Assembly: GCF_024198235.1 (NCBI RefSeq)
Contig: NZ_JAKCFB010000035.1
Span: 1 to 64,000 of the forward strand
Length of the DNA: 64,000 bases
Source: Myxococcus dinghuensis
GTDB lineage: Bacteria; Myxococcota; Myxococcia; Myxococcales; Myxococcaceae
Direction of reading: 5' to 3'
The position numbers and the translations under genes were made by a program. The notes under the pieces are model-generated. The model searched no databases. It worked only from the letters and a program-made list of their open reading frames with translations, and was not told the origin of the DNA. Below, piece by piece: positions 38,190 through 47,476 of the stretch (position 1 is its first letter; each line of letters starts with the position of its first letter).

Positions 38190-39400
38190 AGGCGATGCGA
38201 CGCGCAGGAACGCTGACCGTGGCCCTGGCCGTGCTGGCCATGGGTGGAGCTTGCAAGAAGGACGCGGAGGCGTCGAACGCGGGCGGTCCGCCCTCGGCGG
38301 CGCCTGGCGGTGGCCGAGGCGGAGGCGGGGGCCGTGGCCCCATCGCCTTCCCCGTGGAGGTCGCGCCGGTGGAGACGCGCGACGTGGAGTTCGTCGTCAA
38401 CGCCGTGGGCTCCGTGGAGGCCTTCGAGCGCGTGCAGATCACCGCGCGCGTGCCGGGCGCGGTGGAGCGCGTGCTCTTCATGGAGGGGCAGGCGGTGAAG
38501 AAGGGCGACGTGCTCGCGGAGATCGAACCGGCGCGCTACGCCATCGCCGTGCGCTCGGCCGAGGCCGCCTTCGCCAAGGCGCGCGCGTCGTTGGCCGAGG
38601 CGCAGGCGGGCTCCGAGCGCCGCGTCGCCGTCAACGAGGCGAGCCCGGGACTCCTGCCCGCGGAGCAGCTCGACACCTACCAGGCCCGCGCCCGCACCGC
38701 GGAGGCGGACGTGGCCGCGGCCCGGGCCAACCTGGACCAGGCGCAGCTCAACCAGCGCGACGCCTACGTGCGGGCGCCCATGGACGGCGTGCTCCAGACC
38801 CGCACGGTGCAGACGGGCCAGTACGTGCAGCCGGGCGTGGTGCTGGCCACGTTGCTGCGCCGCGACCCGCTGCTGCTCCGCTTCAACGTCCCGGAGGCCG
38901 ACACCGCGCGGCTGAAGCCGGGCATGCCCGCGCGCTTCACGGTGCCCTCGGAGACGGGGACGTTCACCGGCCGCATCACCCACGTGGCGCAGGCCGCGGA
39001 CGCGACCAGCCGCATGGTGCCCGTGACGGCGGAGGTCGCGGGCGAGGACGCCCACCGGCTGCGCGCTGGGGCCTTCGCCTCCGTGGCCGTCCCGGTCGAG
39101 ACGCGCGGGGGCAGCCCGGTGGTGCCGCAGACGGCGGTGCGTCCCAGCGAGCGGGGCTTCATCGCGTTCGTGGTGGACGGCGACAAGGCCCGCGAGCGCA
39201 TCCTGGAGCTGGGCATGCGCACGGCGGACGGCCGCGTCGAGGTGCGGGAGGGCCTGAAGCCCGGTGAGACGCTGGTGGTGCGCGGCGGCGAGGCCCTGCG
39301 CGACGGCGTCACGGTGAAGGTGGCCGAGGGCCGCAAGCCCGCGTTCACCGGTGAGCCGCGCGCGGAAGACGCGGGCGGCGCTGGAGGGGCCGGGCGATGA
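38186..39400 (+). CDS. RND efflux periplasmic adaptor (HlyD/AcrA family), lipoprotein
   Basis: This 404-residue membrane-fusion protein begins with a lipoprotein signal (LAVLAMGGAC) and a Gly/Arg-rich linker. The paired barrel-sandwich halves follow, with FERVQITARVPGAVERVLFMEG and YVRAPMDGVLQTR. The long coiled hairpin and beta-barrel domain are present at expected positions. It links TolC to the RND pump across the periplasm. GTG start overlaps tolC by GTGA, and its own stop overlaps the pump start by ATGA. Confidence 0.95.
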   Translation: MKAMRRAGTLTVALAVLAMGGACKKDAEASNAGGPPSAAPGGGRGGGGGRGPIAFPVEVAPVETRDVEFVVNAVGSVEAFERVQITARVPGAVERVLFMEGQAVKKGDVLAEIEPARYAIAVRSAEAAFAKARASLAEAQAGSERRVAVNEASPGLLPAEQLDTYQARARTAEADVAAARANLDQAQLNQRDAYVRAPMDGVLQTRTVQTGQYVQPGVVLATLLRRDPLLLRFNVPEADTARLKPGMPARFTVPSETGTFTGRITHVAQAADATSRMVPVTAEVAGEDAHRLRAGAFASVAVPVETRGGSPVVPQTAVRPSERGFIAFVVDGDKARERILELGMRTADGRVEVREGLKPGETLVVRGGEALRDGVTVKVAEGRKPAFTGEPRAEDAGGAGGAGR

Positions 39401-42400
39401 ACCTGACCGAGGCGTGCATCAAGAAGCCGGTCCTCGCGTGGATGATCATGGCGGCGACCATCGTCTTCGGACTGGTGGCGGCGCAGCGCATCGGCATCAG
39501 CCAGTTCCCGGACGTCGACTTCCCCACCATCAACATCAGCGTGTCGTGGGAGGGCGCCAACCCGGAGGCGGTGGAGAGCGACGTCATCGAGCCCATCGAG
39601 GAGGCCGTGACGCAGGTGGAGGGCGTGGTCTCCATCACCTCCACGGCCCGGCAGGGCGGCGCCAACATCACGGTGGAGCTGGACCTGGCGCGCAACGTCG
39701 ACATGGCGCTCCAGGACGTCCAGACGAAGGTGAGCCAGGCCCAGCGCCAGCTCCCCGAGGACATCGACCCGCCCGTCGTCACCAAGACGAACCCGGAGGA
39801 CCAGCCCATCATCCAGGTGGGCGTGTCCGGGCCCTTCTCCCAGCAGGTGGTGAGCGACTTCGCGCGCTACCGCGTCAAGGAGAAGCTCCAGACGGTGCCC
39901 GGCGTGGGCGAGGTGCAGATCGGCGGCTCGCTGGAGCGCAACGTCCGCATCTGGGTGGACGCGAAGAAGCTGGACGCCCACGCCCTCACCGTGACGGACG
40001 TCATCCAGGCGCTCCAGCGCGAACACGTGGAGCTGCCCGCGGGCCGCATCGAGACGGCGGGGCGCGAGGTCAACGTGCGCGTGCTGGGCGAGGCGCTCGA
40101 CCTGGAGACGCTGCGCAACATCGTCGTGCGCGAGCAGGAGGGCCAGCCCGTCTACCTGCACGACGTGGCGCTGGTGGAGGACGGCTTCGAGGACATCCGG
40201 CGCATGGCGCGCGTCAACGGCACGCCCGCGCAGGGCCTGGGCATCAAGAAGCAGCGCGGCGCCAACGCCGTCGCCGTGGCCAAGGGCGTGCGCGCGGAGC
40301 TGGTGCGCATCCAGAAGGAGGCCCCGGAGGGCATGGACGTGGCCGTGCGCTTCGACTCGACGCAGTTCATCGAGGAGAGCGTCCACGAGATCGAGTTCGA
40401 GCTGCTCCTCGCGTGCATCCTCACCGCGTTCGTGTGCTGGGTGTTCCTGGGCTCGTTGTCGAGCACGATGAACGTGGTGCTGGCCATCCCCATGTCGCTG
40501 CTGGGCACGGTGGCCGTCATCTACTTCCTGGGCTTCACGCTCAACACCTTCACGCTGCTGGGCCTGGCCCTGGCGGTGGGCATCGTCGTGGACGACGCCA
40601 TCATGGTGCTGGAGAACATCTTCCGGCACGCGGAGGAGGGGAAGGAGCGGGTGCGCGCCGCGCGCGAGGGTACGGCGGAGATCACCTTCGCCGCGCTGGC
40701 GGCGACCATGGCCGTCATCGCCATCTTCCTGCCCGTGGTGTTCATGAAGGGCATCATCGGCAAGTTCTTCCTCCAGTTCGGCGTCACGCTCTGCGTGGCG
40801 GTGCTCCTGTCCTACGTGGAGGCAATCACCCTGGCGCCGGCCCGCTGCGCGCAACTGCTCAAGACGTCGCGCGAGGGTCGCAGCAAGCTGGGCGTGTGGG
40901 TGGACCAGGGCTTCACCCGGCTGGAGCACGCCTATGGCCGGGCCCTGGGCTGGGGCCTGAAGCGCCCCTGGTGGGTGCTGTTCACGGCCGTGCTCATCCT
41001 CGGCGCCAGCGTCTTCGCCTTCCGCGCGCTGCCCGGTGAGTTCGTCCCGTCGCAGGACCAGAGCCGGCTGATGGTGCGCCTCCAGACGGCGGTGGGCAGC
41101 AGCCTGGAGGAGACCAACCGCCTGTTCCAGCGGGCGGAGGCGTTCGCCAGCTCGCGGCCGGAGGTGCAGAGCGTGTTCGCGGTGGTGGGCGGTGGCGGCG
41201 GCAACGCCAGCGTCAACGCGGGCATGATGATGCTGACGCTCAAGCCGCCCGAGGAGCGCATGCCCCAGGCCCAGTTCCAGCAGCTCCTGCGCAAGGAGCT
41301 GAACAGCTACCCGGGCCTGCGCGCGGTGGTCCAGGACCTGTCGCAGCAGGGCTTCACCGCGCAGCGCGGCTTCCCGGTGGAGTTCAGCGTCCGCGGCTCG
41401 GATTGGGACAAGCTGGTCTCCGCCAGCCAGGAGATGCGCGAGAAGCTCCAGGCCAGCGGCAAGGTGGTGGACCTGGACACGGACTACCAGCTGGGCATGC
41501 CGGAGTTGCGCATCACCCCGGACCGGGCCCGCGCGGCGGACCTGGGGGTGCCCATGCAGACGGTGGCCTCCACCATCAACGCGCTGATCGGCGGGGTGCG
41601 CGTGGGCAAGTACAGCACCGGGGGCCGGCGCATCGACGTGCGGCTGCGCCTGCTGGCGGACCAGCGCTCGCGCCCGGAGGACCTGTCGGTGTTGAAGGTC
41701 CGCACCGCGAACGGCGCGCTGGTGCCGCTGTCGTCGCTGGTGCTCCAGGAGGAGCGCCCGGCGCTCCAGGCCATCACCCGGAGGGATCGCGAGCGCGCCA
41801 TCAGCTTGTTCGCCAACGTGGCGCCCGGCGCCAGCCAGGAGGAGGCGCTGGCCACGGTGGAGCGGTTGGCGAAGGACCTGCCCGGCGGGGTGCGCGTGGT
41901 GGCCGGCGGGGCCAGCGTGGCGTTCCGTGACTCGATGAGCAGCCTGTTCTTCGCGCTCTTCCTCGGGATCGGAGTGGCCTACATGGTGCTCGGCGCGCAG
42001 TTCAACTCGTTCCTGCACCCGGTGACGGTGCTCACCATCCTCCCGTTGTCCGTGGCGGGCGCGGCGTTCGCCCTGTTGGGGACCGGGAGCACGCTGAACA
42101 TCTTCAGCATGATCGGCCTGTTGTTGCTGATGGGCATCGTGAAGAAGAACTCCATCATCCTGGTGGACTACGCGCTCCAGGAGCGGGAGCGGGGCGCGGA
42201 CGCGCTCACCGCCATGCTCCGCGCGGGGCCGGTGCGCCTGCGGCCCATCCTCATGACGTCCACCGCGACGATGATGGCGGCGGTGCCGGCCGCGCTGGCG
42301 CTGGGGGCGGGCTCGGAGACGCGCGCGCCCATGTCCATCGCGGTGCTCGGCGGCCTGTCCGTGTCCACGGTGCTCAGCCTGCTGGTCGTCCCCGCCTTCT

Positions 42401-42528
42401 ACGTGGTCGCCGACCGCATGAAGACGCGGCTCGGCAACCTGCGGGGCAAGCGCCCGGACGACGCACCGGGGACGCCGTCCCACCCGGCGCCGCACGACGA
42501 GGCGACACGGCCCGCCGCCCACGGGTAG
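39397..42528 (+). CDS. RND efflux pump (HAE1/AcrB-like)
   Basis: This 1043-residue inner-membrane pump has twelve predicted helices in two similar halves. The proton-relay aspartates are in GLALAVGIVVDDAIMVLENI. The pore domain starts NLTEACIKKPVLAWMIMAAT. Length and motifs fit the hydrophobe/amphiphile efflux-1 family, proton-driven export of drugs, detergents or lipid-like molecules. ATGA overlap couples it to the adaptor. The substrate is unknown; proximity to the MCE lipid transporter is suggestive only. Confidence 0.96.
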   Translation: MNLTEACIKKPVLAWMIMAATIVFGLVAAQRIGISQFPDVDFPTINISVSWEGANPEAVESDVIEPIEEAVTQVEGVVSITSTARQGGANITVELDLARNVDMALQDVQTKVSQAQRQLPEDIDPPVVTKTNPEDQPIIQVGVSGPFSQQVVSDFARYRVKEKLQTVPGVGEVQIGGSLERNVRIWVDAKKLDAHALTVTDVIQALQREHVELPAGRIETAGREVNVRVLGEALDLETLRNIVVREQEGQPVYLHDVALVEDGFEDIRRMARVNGTPAQGLGIKKQRGANAVAVAKGVRAELVRIQKEAPEGMDVAVRFDSTQFIEESVHEIEFELLLACILTAFVCWVFLGSLSSTMNVVLAIPMSLLGTVAVIYFLGFTLNTFTLLGLALAVGIVVDDAIMVLENIFRHAEEGKERVRAAREGTAEITFAALAATMAVIAIFLPVVFMKGIIGKFFLQFGVTLCVAVLLSYVEAITLAPARCAQLLKTSREGRSKLGVWVDQGFTRLEHAYGRALGWGLKRPWWVLFTAVLILGASVFAFRALPGEFVPSQDQSRLMVRLQTAVGSSLEETNRLFQRAEAFASSRPEVQSVFAVVGGGGGNASVNAGMMMLTLKPPEERMPQAQFQQLLRKELNSYPGLRAVVQDLSQQGFTAQRGFPVEFSVRGSDWDKLVSASQEMREKLQASGKVVDLDTDYQLGMPELRITPDRARAADLGVPMQTVASTINALIGGVRVGKYSTGGRRIDVRLRLLADQRSRPEDLSVLKVRTANGALVPLSSLVLQEERPALQAITRRDRERAISLFANVAPGASQEEALATVERLAKDLPGGVRVVAGGASVAFRDSMSSLFFALFLGIGVAYMVLGAQFNSFLHPVTVLTILPLSVAGAAFALLGTGSTLNIFSMIGLLLLMGIVKKNSIILVDYALQERERGADALTAMLRAGPVRLRPILMTSTATMMAAVPAALALGAGSETRAPMSIAVLGGLSVSTVLSLLVVPAFYVVADRMKTRLGNLRGKRPDDAPGTPSHPAPHDEATRPAAHG

Positions 42529-42545
42529 GAGGAGGGGAGCCGTCA

Positions 42546-42571
42546 GCCCCCCGCTGTGGCGCGCGGGGGGC
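42546..42571 (+). terminator. Hairpin after the RND operon
   Basis: GCCCCCCGC (42546-42554) pairs with GCGGGGGGC (42563-42571) across an 8-base loop. It begins 17 bp after the pump stop and lies upstream of the DUF2267 gene. No T tract. Confidence 0.65.
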
Positions 42572-42637
42572 ATGGCCATCGTCTCAGGCATCGTCCGTGG
42601 ACGGCCCTTCGTCCACCCCGAGCAAGGAGACGACCCC

Positions 42638-43096
42638 ATGGCGCACGAGACGGAGTTCCCTTCCACCGCCACGCCCGTGAAGGAGCGCGACGAGTCCCTG
42701 GACCTGCAGGCGTTCCTGGACGAGATCGGCAACAGCCGCGAGGTCAGCGTCAACCGGGTGAGCGGGCGCGACGCGGCGCACGCGGTGCTGTGCACGCTGG
42801 CCCGGCGCCTGTCGGACGGCGAGGACGTGAAGCTGATGCGCTCGCTGGGCCGCGACATCGGCGAGATCCTCGGCGAGTGCACCATCCTCCGGGGCCCGTC
42901 CCACGCGCGGCGCATGCACCGCGACGAGTTCATCTCCGACGTGGCGGACCACCTCAAGATCCCCGTGGACCAGGCGTTCCGGGTGATGACGGTGGTGTTC
43001 ACCGCCATCCGCGACCGCATCCCGGACGAGGAGGTCGCGGCGGTGGCGTCGCAGCTCCCCGCGGACCTCGCGGACAGCTTCCGGCGCCCGGTCTGA
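42638..43096 (+). CDS. DUF2267 domain protein
   Basis: This 152-residue soluble protein starts at ATG 42638 with AAGGAGA seven bases upstream. The DUF2267 features are a helix-rich core with a first lobe (AHAVLCTLARRLSDGEDVKL), a central RDEFISDVADHL segment, and the closing VASQLPADLADSF. The family function is unknown; members are small helical proteins often annotated near stress genes. It is separated from the RND pump by a strong hairpin and followed by an even stronger one, so it is likely a single-gene transcript. Confidence 0.85.
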   Translation: MAHETEFPSTATPVKERDESLDLQAFLDEIGNSREVSVNRVSGRDAAHAVLCTLARRLSDGEDVKLMRSLGRDIGEILGECTILRGPSHARRMHRDEFISDVADHLKIPVDQAFRVMTVVFTAIRDRIPDEEVAAVASQLPADLADSFRRPV

Positions 43097-43118
43097 GGCG
43101 CCCTCGTGTGAAGTGCCC

Positions 43119-43162
43119 CGCCTCCCGGGATCGACGCCCGCAAGGGTGACTCCCGGGAGGCG
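43119..43162 (+). terminator. 12-bp perfect hairpin after the DUF2267 gene
   Basis: CGCCTCCCGGGA (43119-43130) is the exact inverse of TCCCGGGAGGCG (43151-43162). The 20-base loop carries a further CCC/GGG mini-stem. It is 22 bp past the DUF2267 stop. Confidence 0.8.
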
Positions 43163-43594
43163 TCGCAATGCCTCGTCAAACCCTTGCGTCGTGAGCCCGC
43201 AGTCCGAGCGTGTGCTCAGTGCGCGAGCCTCCGGAAGGAGGACCCCGCCCTCCGGGGCTGGGGACGCGCCGGTTCCCACCACTGCTTCGTCCCCCGGACG
43301 CAGGTGCTCCTCCTTTCGCGAGTTCCGAGACGACGTGTCGACACAATGTCTGTCCATGCGAGGACAGCGGGTTGGGATTGCTGGAAAGACTTGCCTGGCC
43401 TGATTGAGGAAGGAAATGGCGCGATTTATAGGTTTCGCGCCGTCGGAGAGTCGTTGCTCACGCTTTCGAGCCCTGGGCGGTCCACCACCACTTCGCCATG
43501 GGTGGTGGTGGGTTTCATGTCGACGCGGACAAGGGGCTCTGTCGTGGAAGAACCGTGGTCCTGAGCAAGCCACAGCTCAGATGAGGAGTGCTAC
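43163..43594. other. Long leader region before the cysteine-rich gene
   Basis: About 430 bp hold no convincing gene. They are less GC-rich than coding DNA, especially near 43395-43440 (GGAAATGGCGCGATTTATAGG), where a promoter could lie. Short open frames here have poor third-position bias. Confidence 0.5.
43482..43511 (+). promoter_or_regulatory. Hairpin in the leader of the cysteine-rich gene
   Basis: CCACCACCA (43482-43490) pairs with TGGTGGTGG (43503-43511) over a 12-base loop, 83 bp before ATG 43595. It may be an operator or a leader stem. A shift in register is possible because of the repeat. Confidence 0.4.
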
Positions 43595-44116
43595 ATGCGT
43601 AGGAATCACACGTATGTCCTGGGACTGGTCTGCCTGCTGTTCCTGGCGGGCAGTGCGAACGCATCCAGCAGCAAGCAGCTCATCCACATGACGGTGTATG
43701 CCGAGACGGGGGAGAGCGCCGCGCTCCGTGCCCTGGACGGTCAGGCGCTGCATGCGTCCAACGACGCGCTGAAGCAGGCGTATCGCATCGTCCCCGAGGT
43801 CGTCGGGGAGGACGTGGTCCGTTTCAAGGTCTATGACGAGTACGACGTCGCCACGGCCGCGCCCATCGAGGTCATCGAGGCGCGCGCCGACGGGCAGATC
43901 CACCAGGGCTTCCGGGCCTTCTTCAAGGTCTCCGTCACCAGCATCGACACCCAGGTCATCGACGTCGGACCGTTCGCCGCGCCCGCGCTCGACAACAGCG
44001 CCACGTGCTGTGTCACCTGCGGTGGCTGGCGGTACTGCTGTACGCCGAACCCCGGCTACTGCTGCACCATCACCACGAGCTGCAACCGCGGCTGCCGCGC
44101 CTGCACGGCCCGGTGA
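43595..44116 (+). CDS. Small secreted protein with a ten-cysteine C-terminal domain
   Basis: This 173-residue protein starts at ATG 43595 with a GAGGAG ribosome site. A signal peptide (LGLVCLLFLAGSANA) ends near residue 24. The mature middle part (about 25-135) is acidic and beta-rich with no Cys. The last 35 residues hold ten cysteines, including three CC pairs (CCVTC, CCTPNPGYCC). The pattern suggests disulfides or metal binding outside the cell. I do not recognise the family. It could be a small toxin-like or matrix protein. Export and a dense Cys tail separated from a Cys-free body also recall precursor architectures, but no modifying enzyme is nearby. Confidence 0.8.
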   Translation: MRRNHTYVLGLVCLLFLAGSANASSSKQLIHMTVYAETGESAALRALDGQALHASNDALKQAYRIVPEVVGEDVVRFKVYDEYDVATAAPIEVIEARADGQIHQGFRAFFKVSVTSIDTQVIDVGPFAAPALDNSATCCVTCGGWRYCCTPNPGYCCTITTSCNRGCRACTAR

Positions 44117-44149
44117 GGTGGGGCTGGAACGAGCCCCGTCCCGAGACAG

Positions 44150-44184
44150 GTCCCCGCGCGAAGCAGGTCGTTTCGCGCGGGGAC
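44150..44184. terminator. 13-bp perfect hairpin between convergent genes
   Basis: GTCCCCGCGCGAA (44150-44162) pairs perfectly with TTCGCGCGGGGAC (44172-44184) over a 9-base loop. A smaller GGGGC/GCCCC hairpin precedes it at 44120-44137. It serves the cysteine-rich gene (plus) and ubiB (minus). Confidence 0.85.
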
Positions 44185-44259
44185 GCCGCGCGTCGAGAGG
44201 GCTCCTGCCGGAGTGGGCACTCGCGGCCCGGAATGGACCGGGTACGGCAGGGGGGCCGG

Positions 44260-45954
44260 CTACCGCTTCTTGGTGGGCTTCTTCAGGAACCGGCTCAGCC
44301 GCACCTTGCCCAGGCCACGTCCGCCGAAGAGGTACCAGGTGATGGCGGCGCCGAAGAGGGCCGCCGCTCCCGCGATGCCCACCGCCCCCAGTACCGGAAT
44401 CCCGCTGTACATCCACGGCTTGGGCGCGAAGGAGATGAACGCGCCCACGATGAAGCCACACGCGCACAGGCCCAGGAAGGCGATCACCGCCGCGCTGCGC
44501 AGGTTCTCGTTGAGCTTCTCGAACTGGTCCGCGCGCACCGTCACGGTGAACTTGCCGGACTCCATGTCCAGGAGGATTTGCGACAGTTGCGTGGGCAGGT
44601 CCGCCGCCATGGACTGCAGCCGCAGCAGGGTGCGCATCAGCCCGCCCTGGAGCTGCGTGGGGTCGTAGCGCCCGGCGAGCAGCTCCTTGGCGTAGGGGAG
44701 CACCACCTCGATGATGTTCATCTCCGGGTAGAGGCTGCGCAGCATGCCCTCCGTCGACACGGAGGCGCGGCTGAGCAGGGCGTACTCCTTGGGGATGCGG
44801 ATGCGGTACTTCACCGCCAGGTCCAGCAGGTCCCGGAGCAGCGTGCGCGTGTCCACCTGGCCCAGCGTCGTGGGCAGGTGGTGTCCCAGGATGCTCTCGA
44901 TGTCGTTGCGGAACCCCACCAGGTTGGCGCGCGCGTCCGGGACGCCCATCCGGTAGAGGATGCGCGCCACGGAGTCGCTGTCCTTCAGCGCCACCGCGAG
45001 GCACAGCATCACCAGCGTCTCTTGCATGGGGCGCGTCAGCCGGCCCACCAGCCCGAAGTCGAGCAGCGCCAGCCGGTTGCCCTCCAGCAGCAGCAGGTTC
45101 CCCGGGTGGGGGTCGCCATGGAAGAGCCCGTCGTCGAAGAGCTGCCGGAAGCTCGCCTCCAGGATGTGGTGCGCGATGGTCTTCCGGTCCTCGTCGGAGA
45201 GCTGCGCCTGGTTGATCTTCACGCCCCGGATGAACTCCAGCGTGAGCACCGTGCGGCTGGAGAGCGTGGAGTAGACGCGAGGAATCACCAGGTAGGGCCG
45301 CTCGCGGTGGTTCTCCAGGAACGCGCGGATGTTGGTGGCCTCGTTGATGAAGTCCAGCTCCTCGTGGATGGCGCGGTCGAACTCGTCGACGATGCCCGTG
45401 GGCGTGTAGATGCCCGTCTCCTCCACGACGGCCTCGAGCAGCCGCGCCAGGTTGCGCAGCACCGCCAGGTCGGAGTCGATGCTCGAGGCGATGCCCGGCC
45501 GCTGCACCTTCACCACCACCTCGTCGCCCTCGAGCGTGACGGCGCGGTGCACCTGGGCGATGGACGCGGCGGCCAGCGGCGTCTCGTCGATGCTCGCGAA
45601 CAGCTCCGAGGACTCCTTGCCCAGCGAGTCGCGGATCTGCGCGTGCACCTGCTCCAGCGGGATGGGCTCCACGTGGTCCTGGAGCATCGACAGCTCGTCG
45701 ATGAACTCCGCCGGCAGCAGGTCCGCGCGCGTGGAGAGCACCTGGCCCAGCTTGATGAACGTGGGGCCCAGGTCGCTCAGCAGCATGCGGAAGCGCCGCG
45801 CCGTGGACGCGCGCTGCGCCTCCGGCGACACCTCCACCTTCTCCTTGCGCCCGAGGATGCGCCACAGCCCCGCGCGCTCCAGCACCTCGCCGAACCCATG
45901 GCGGGCCGCGATGACGGTGATCTGCCGCACACGGTTGAGGTCCTGGAGGATCAC
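44260..45954 (-). CDS. ABC1/UbiB/AarF atypical kinase
   Basis: This 564-residue UbiB-family protein has the family KxGQ motif (FIKLGQVLSTRADLLP), the alanine-rich loop (PLAAASIAQVHRA), the HGDPHPGNLLL catalytic segment and DFG. A pair of C-terminal membrane helices lies near 495-545. UbiB proteins bind ATP and coenzyme Q intermediates and act as ATPases in quinone biosynthesis; they are not ordinary protein kinases. No ubi genes are nearby, so a general lipid/quinone role is the most that can be said. It ends about 75 bp from the convergent terminator. Confidence 0.93.
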   Translation of the reverse strand: MILQDLNRVRQITVIAARHGFGEVLERAGLWRILGRKEKVEVSPEAQRASTARRFRMLLSDLGPTFIKLGQVLSTRADLLPAEFIDELSMLQDHVEPIPLEQVHAQIRDSLGKESSELFASIDETPLAAASIAQVHRAVTLEGDEVVVKVQRPGIASSIDSDLAVLRNLARLLEAVVEETGIYTPTGIVDEFDRAIHEELDFINEATNIRAFLENHRERPYLVIPRVYSTLSSRTVLTLEFIRGVKINQAQLSDEDRKTIAHHILEASFRQLFDDGLFHGDPHPGNLLLLEGNRLALLDFGLVGRLTRPMQETLVMLCLAVALKDSDSVARILYRMGVPDARANLVGFRNDIESILGHHLPTTLGQVDTRTLLRDLLDLAVKYRIRIPKEYALLSRASVSTEGMLRSLYPEMNIIEVVLPYAKELLAGRYDPTQLQGGLMRTLLRLQSMAADLPTQLSQILLDMESGKFTVTVRADQFEKLNENLRSAAVIAFLGLCACGFIVGAFISFAPKPWMYSGIPVLGAVGIAGAAALFGAAITWYLFGGRGLGKVRLSRFLKKPTKKR

Positions 45955-45975
45955 GGGAGTGCCTGTCCCCTCACG

Positions 45976-47325
45976 TTACGCCGCCGCCACGGGTTTCGCC
46001 ACGAAGCGCAGCAGCCCGTAGCCCACCACCGCGGAGAGCAGCGACCCCACGAGGATGCCCAGCTTGGCCTCCGTCAGCAGCTCGGGCTGGTCGCCGAACG
46101 CCAGCCCCGCGACGAACAGCGCCACCGTGAAGCCGATGCCCGCCACCACCGCCACGCCGTGCAGTTGCCCCAGCCCCGCACCGCCCGGCATCCCGGACAC
46201 GCCCAGCCGCACCGCCGCGGCGGTGAAGGCGAAGATGCCCACCTGCTTGCCCACGAAGAGGCCGACGATGATGCCCAGCGGCAGCGGGCGCAGCAGGTCG
46301 CCCAGGCCCATGCCCGACAGGGAGATGCCCGAGTTGGCCAGCGCGAAGAGGGGCACGATGCCGTAGGACACCCAGCCCTTCCACAGGTGCTCGAAGCGGT
46401 TGAGCGGCGGCTCCAGCTCCTCCAGCCGCTCCTCGATGTAGAGCAACTGCGCGCCGCGCATCGACTCCTCCGCGTCGCCGCGGATGCACCCCTCGATATA
46501 GGTCGACAGCTCCTCCAGCACCTCGCGGCCCGGACGGGTCGGCCTGGAGGGGATGCACAGCCCCACGATGACGCCCGCCAGCGTGGCGTGGATGCCGGCG
46601 TGGTGCATGGCGTACCAGAGCGCGGCGCTCGCCACGAACCACACGACGCCGTTGCGCACGTAGAAGCGGTTGAGCGCCCAGAGCGCGGCGACCACCGCCG
46701 CGCTCGCCACCAGCCAGTCGACGTGCAGCCCGGTGCCGTAGAACAGCGCGATGACCAGGATGCCGCCGATGTCGTCGAAGATGGCCAGCGCGGTGAGGAA
46801 GACCACGAGCCCGTGGCCCACGCGCGCCTTCACCAGCGTGAGGCACCCGATGGCGAACGCGATGTCCGTGGCCATGGGGATGGCCCAGCCCGCCGCGGCG
46901 GGGGTCCCCCGGTTGATGACCGCGTAGAGCGCGGCGGGCACCAGCATGCCTCCCAGGGCCGCGATGAGCGGCAGCACCGCGCGGGCGGGCGTGCGCAGCT
47001 CACCCTCGCTCAGCTCCCGCTTGACCTCCATCCCGACGAGGAAGAAGAAGAGCGTCATCAGCCCGTCGTTGATGAGCTCCTGGAGGGTGAACGCCGCCCG
47101 CGCGCCCGCCAGCCCCAGCTCCAGCCGAGCGCCGAACAGCCGCGCATAGGTGTCCGCCCACGGGGAGTTGGCCCAGGCCATGGCCACCACGGCGCACAGC
47201 GCCAGGAGGATGCCGCTGCTCGCCTCGAGGCGGAAGAAGGCTTGGAGCGGCGCGATGGCGACCCGGAAGAGCGCCGGGACCGGGGCGGGCACGCGCGTGT
47301 GCGGAGGCGGGGTGGGTGACTGCAT
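45976..47325 (-). CDS. nhaA: Na+/H+ antiporter NhaA
   Basis: This 449-residue membrane protein matches NhaA. It has the TDIAFAIG segment and the ALAIFDDIGGILVIALFYG segment with the paired aspartates that bind Na+ or H+. It has about twelve helices plus a hydrophilic loop of about 60 residues (near 235-300) between helices, longer than in E. coli NhaA (388 residues). It exports Na+ in exchange for H+ and keeps cytoplasmic pH. The start chosen is ATG 47325; a longer frame extends upstream into mutS leader DNA and is not used. Confidence 0.95.
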   Translation of the reverse strand: MQSPTPPPHTRVPAPVPALFRVAIAPLQAFFRLEASSGILLALCAVVAMAWANSPWADTYARLFGARLELGLAGARAAFTLQELINDGLMTLFFFLVGMEVKRELSEGELRTPARAVLPLIAALGGMLVPAALYAVINRGTPAAAGWAIPMATDIAFAIGCLTLVKARVGHGLVVFLTALAIFDDIGGILVIALFYGTGLHVDWLVASAAVVAALWALNRFYVRNGVVWFVASAALWYAMHHAGIHATLAGVIVGLCIPSRPTRPGREVLEELSTYIEGCIRGDAEESMRGAQLLYIEERLEELEPPLNRFEHLWKGWVSYGIVPLFALANSGISLSGMGLGDLLRPLPLGIIVGLFVGKQVGIFAFTAAAVRLGVSGMPGGAGLGQLHGVAVVAGIGFTVALFVAGLAFGDQPELLTEAKLGILVGSLLSAVVGYGLLRFVAKPVAAA

Positions 47326-47476
47326 GATGGCGGCCAAGATGCCCTGGCTCGCATGGGGTGGCACCCGTTTTCGGCCGGGCGCGCGGCGAAATGTCGGGGG
47401 CGGGTGGTAGGGATACGTGACGGGTAGGGTGATGCGTCCGTTGATCCAGGGGTGGGGGCATGAGAGAAGGGCGACG

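Noticed and set aside
38764-43179. A 1471-codon minus-strand open frame over the adaptor and RND genes.
   Set aside because: It is antisense to clear RND-pump sequence and shows the same low-complexity character.
44005-47319. An 1104-codon plus-strand frame over ubiB and nhaA.
   Set aside because: Both genes on the minus strand have full family motifs, and the plus frame shows none.
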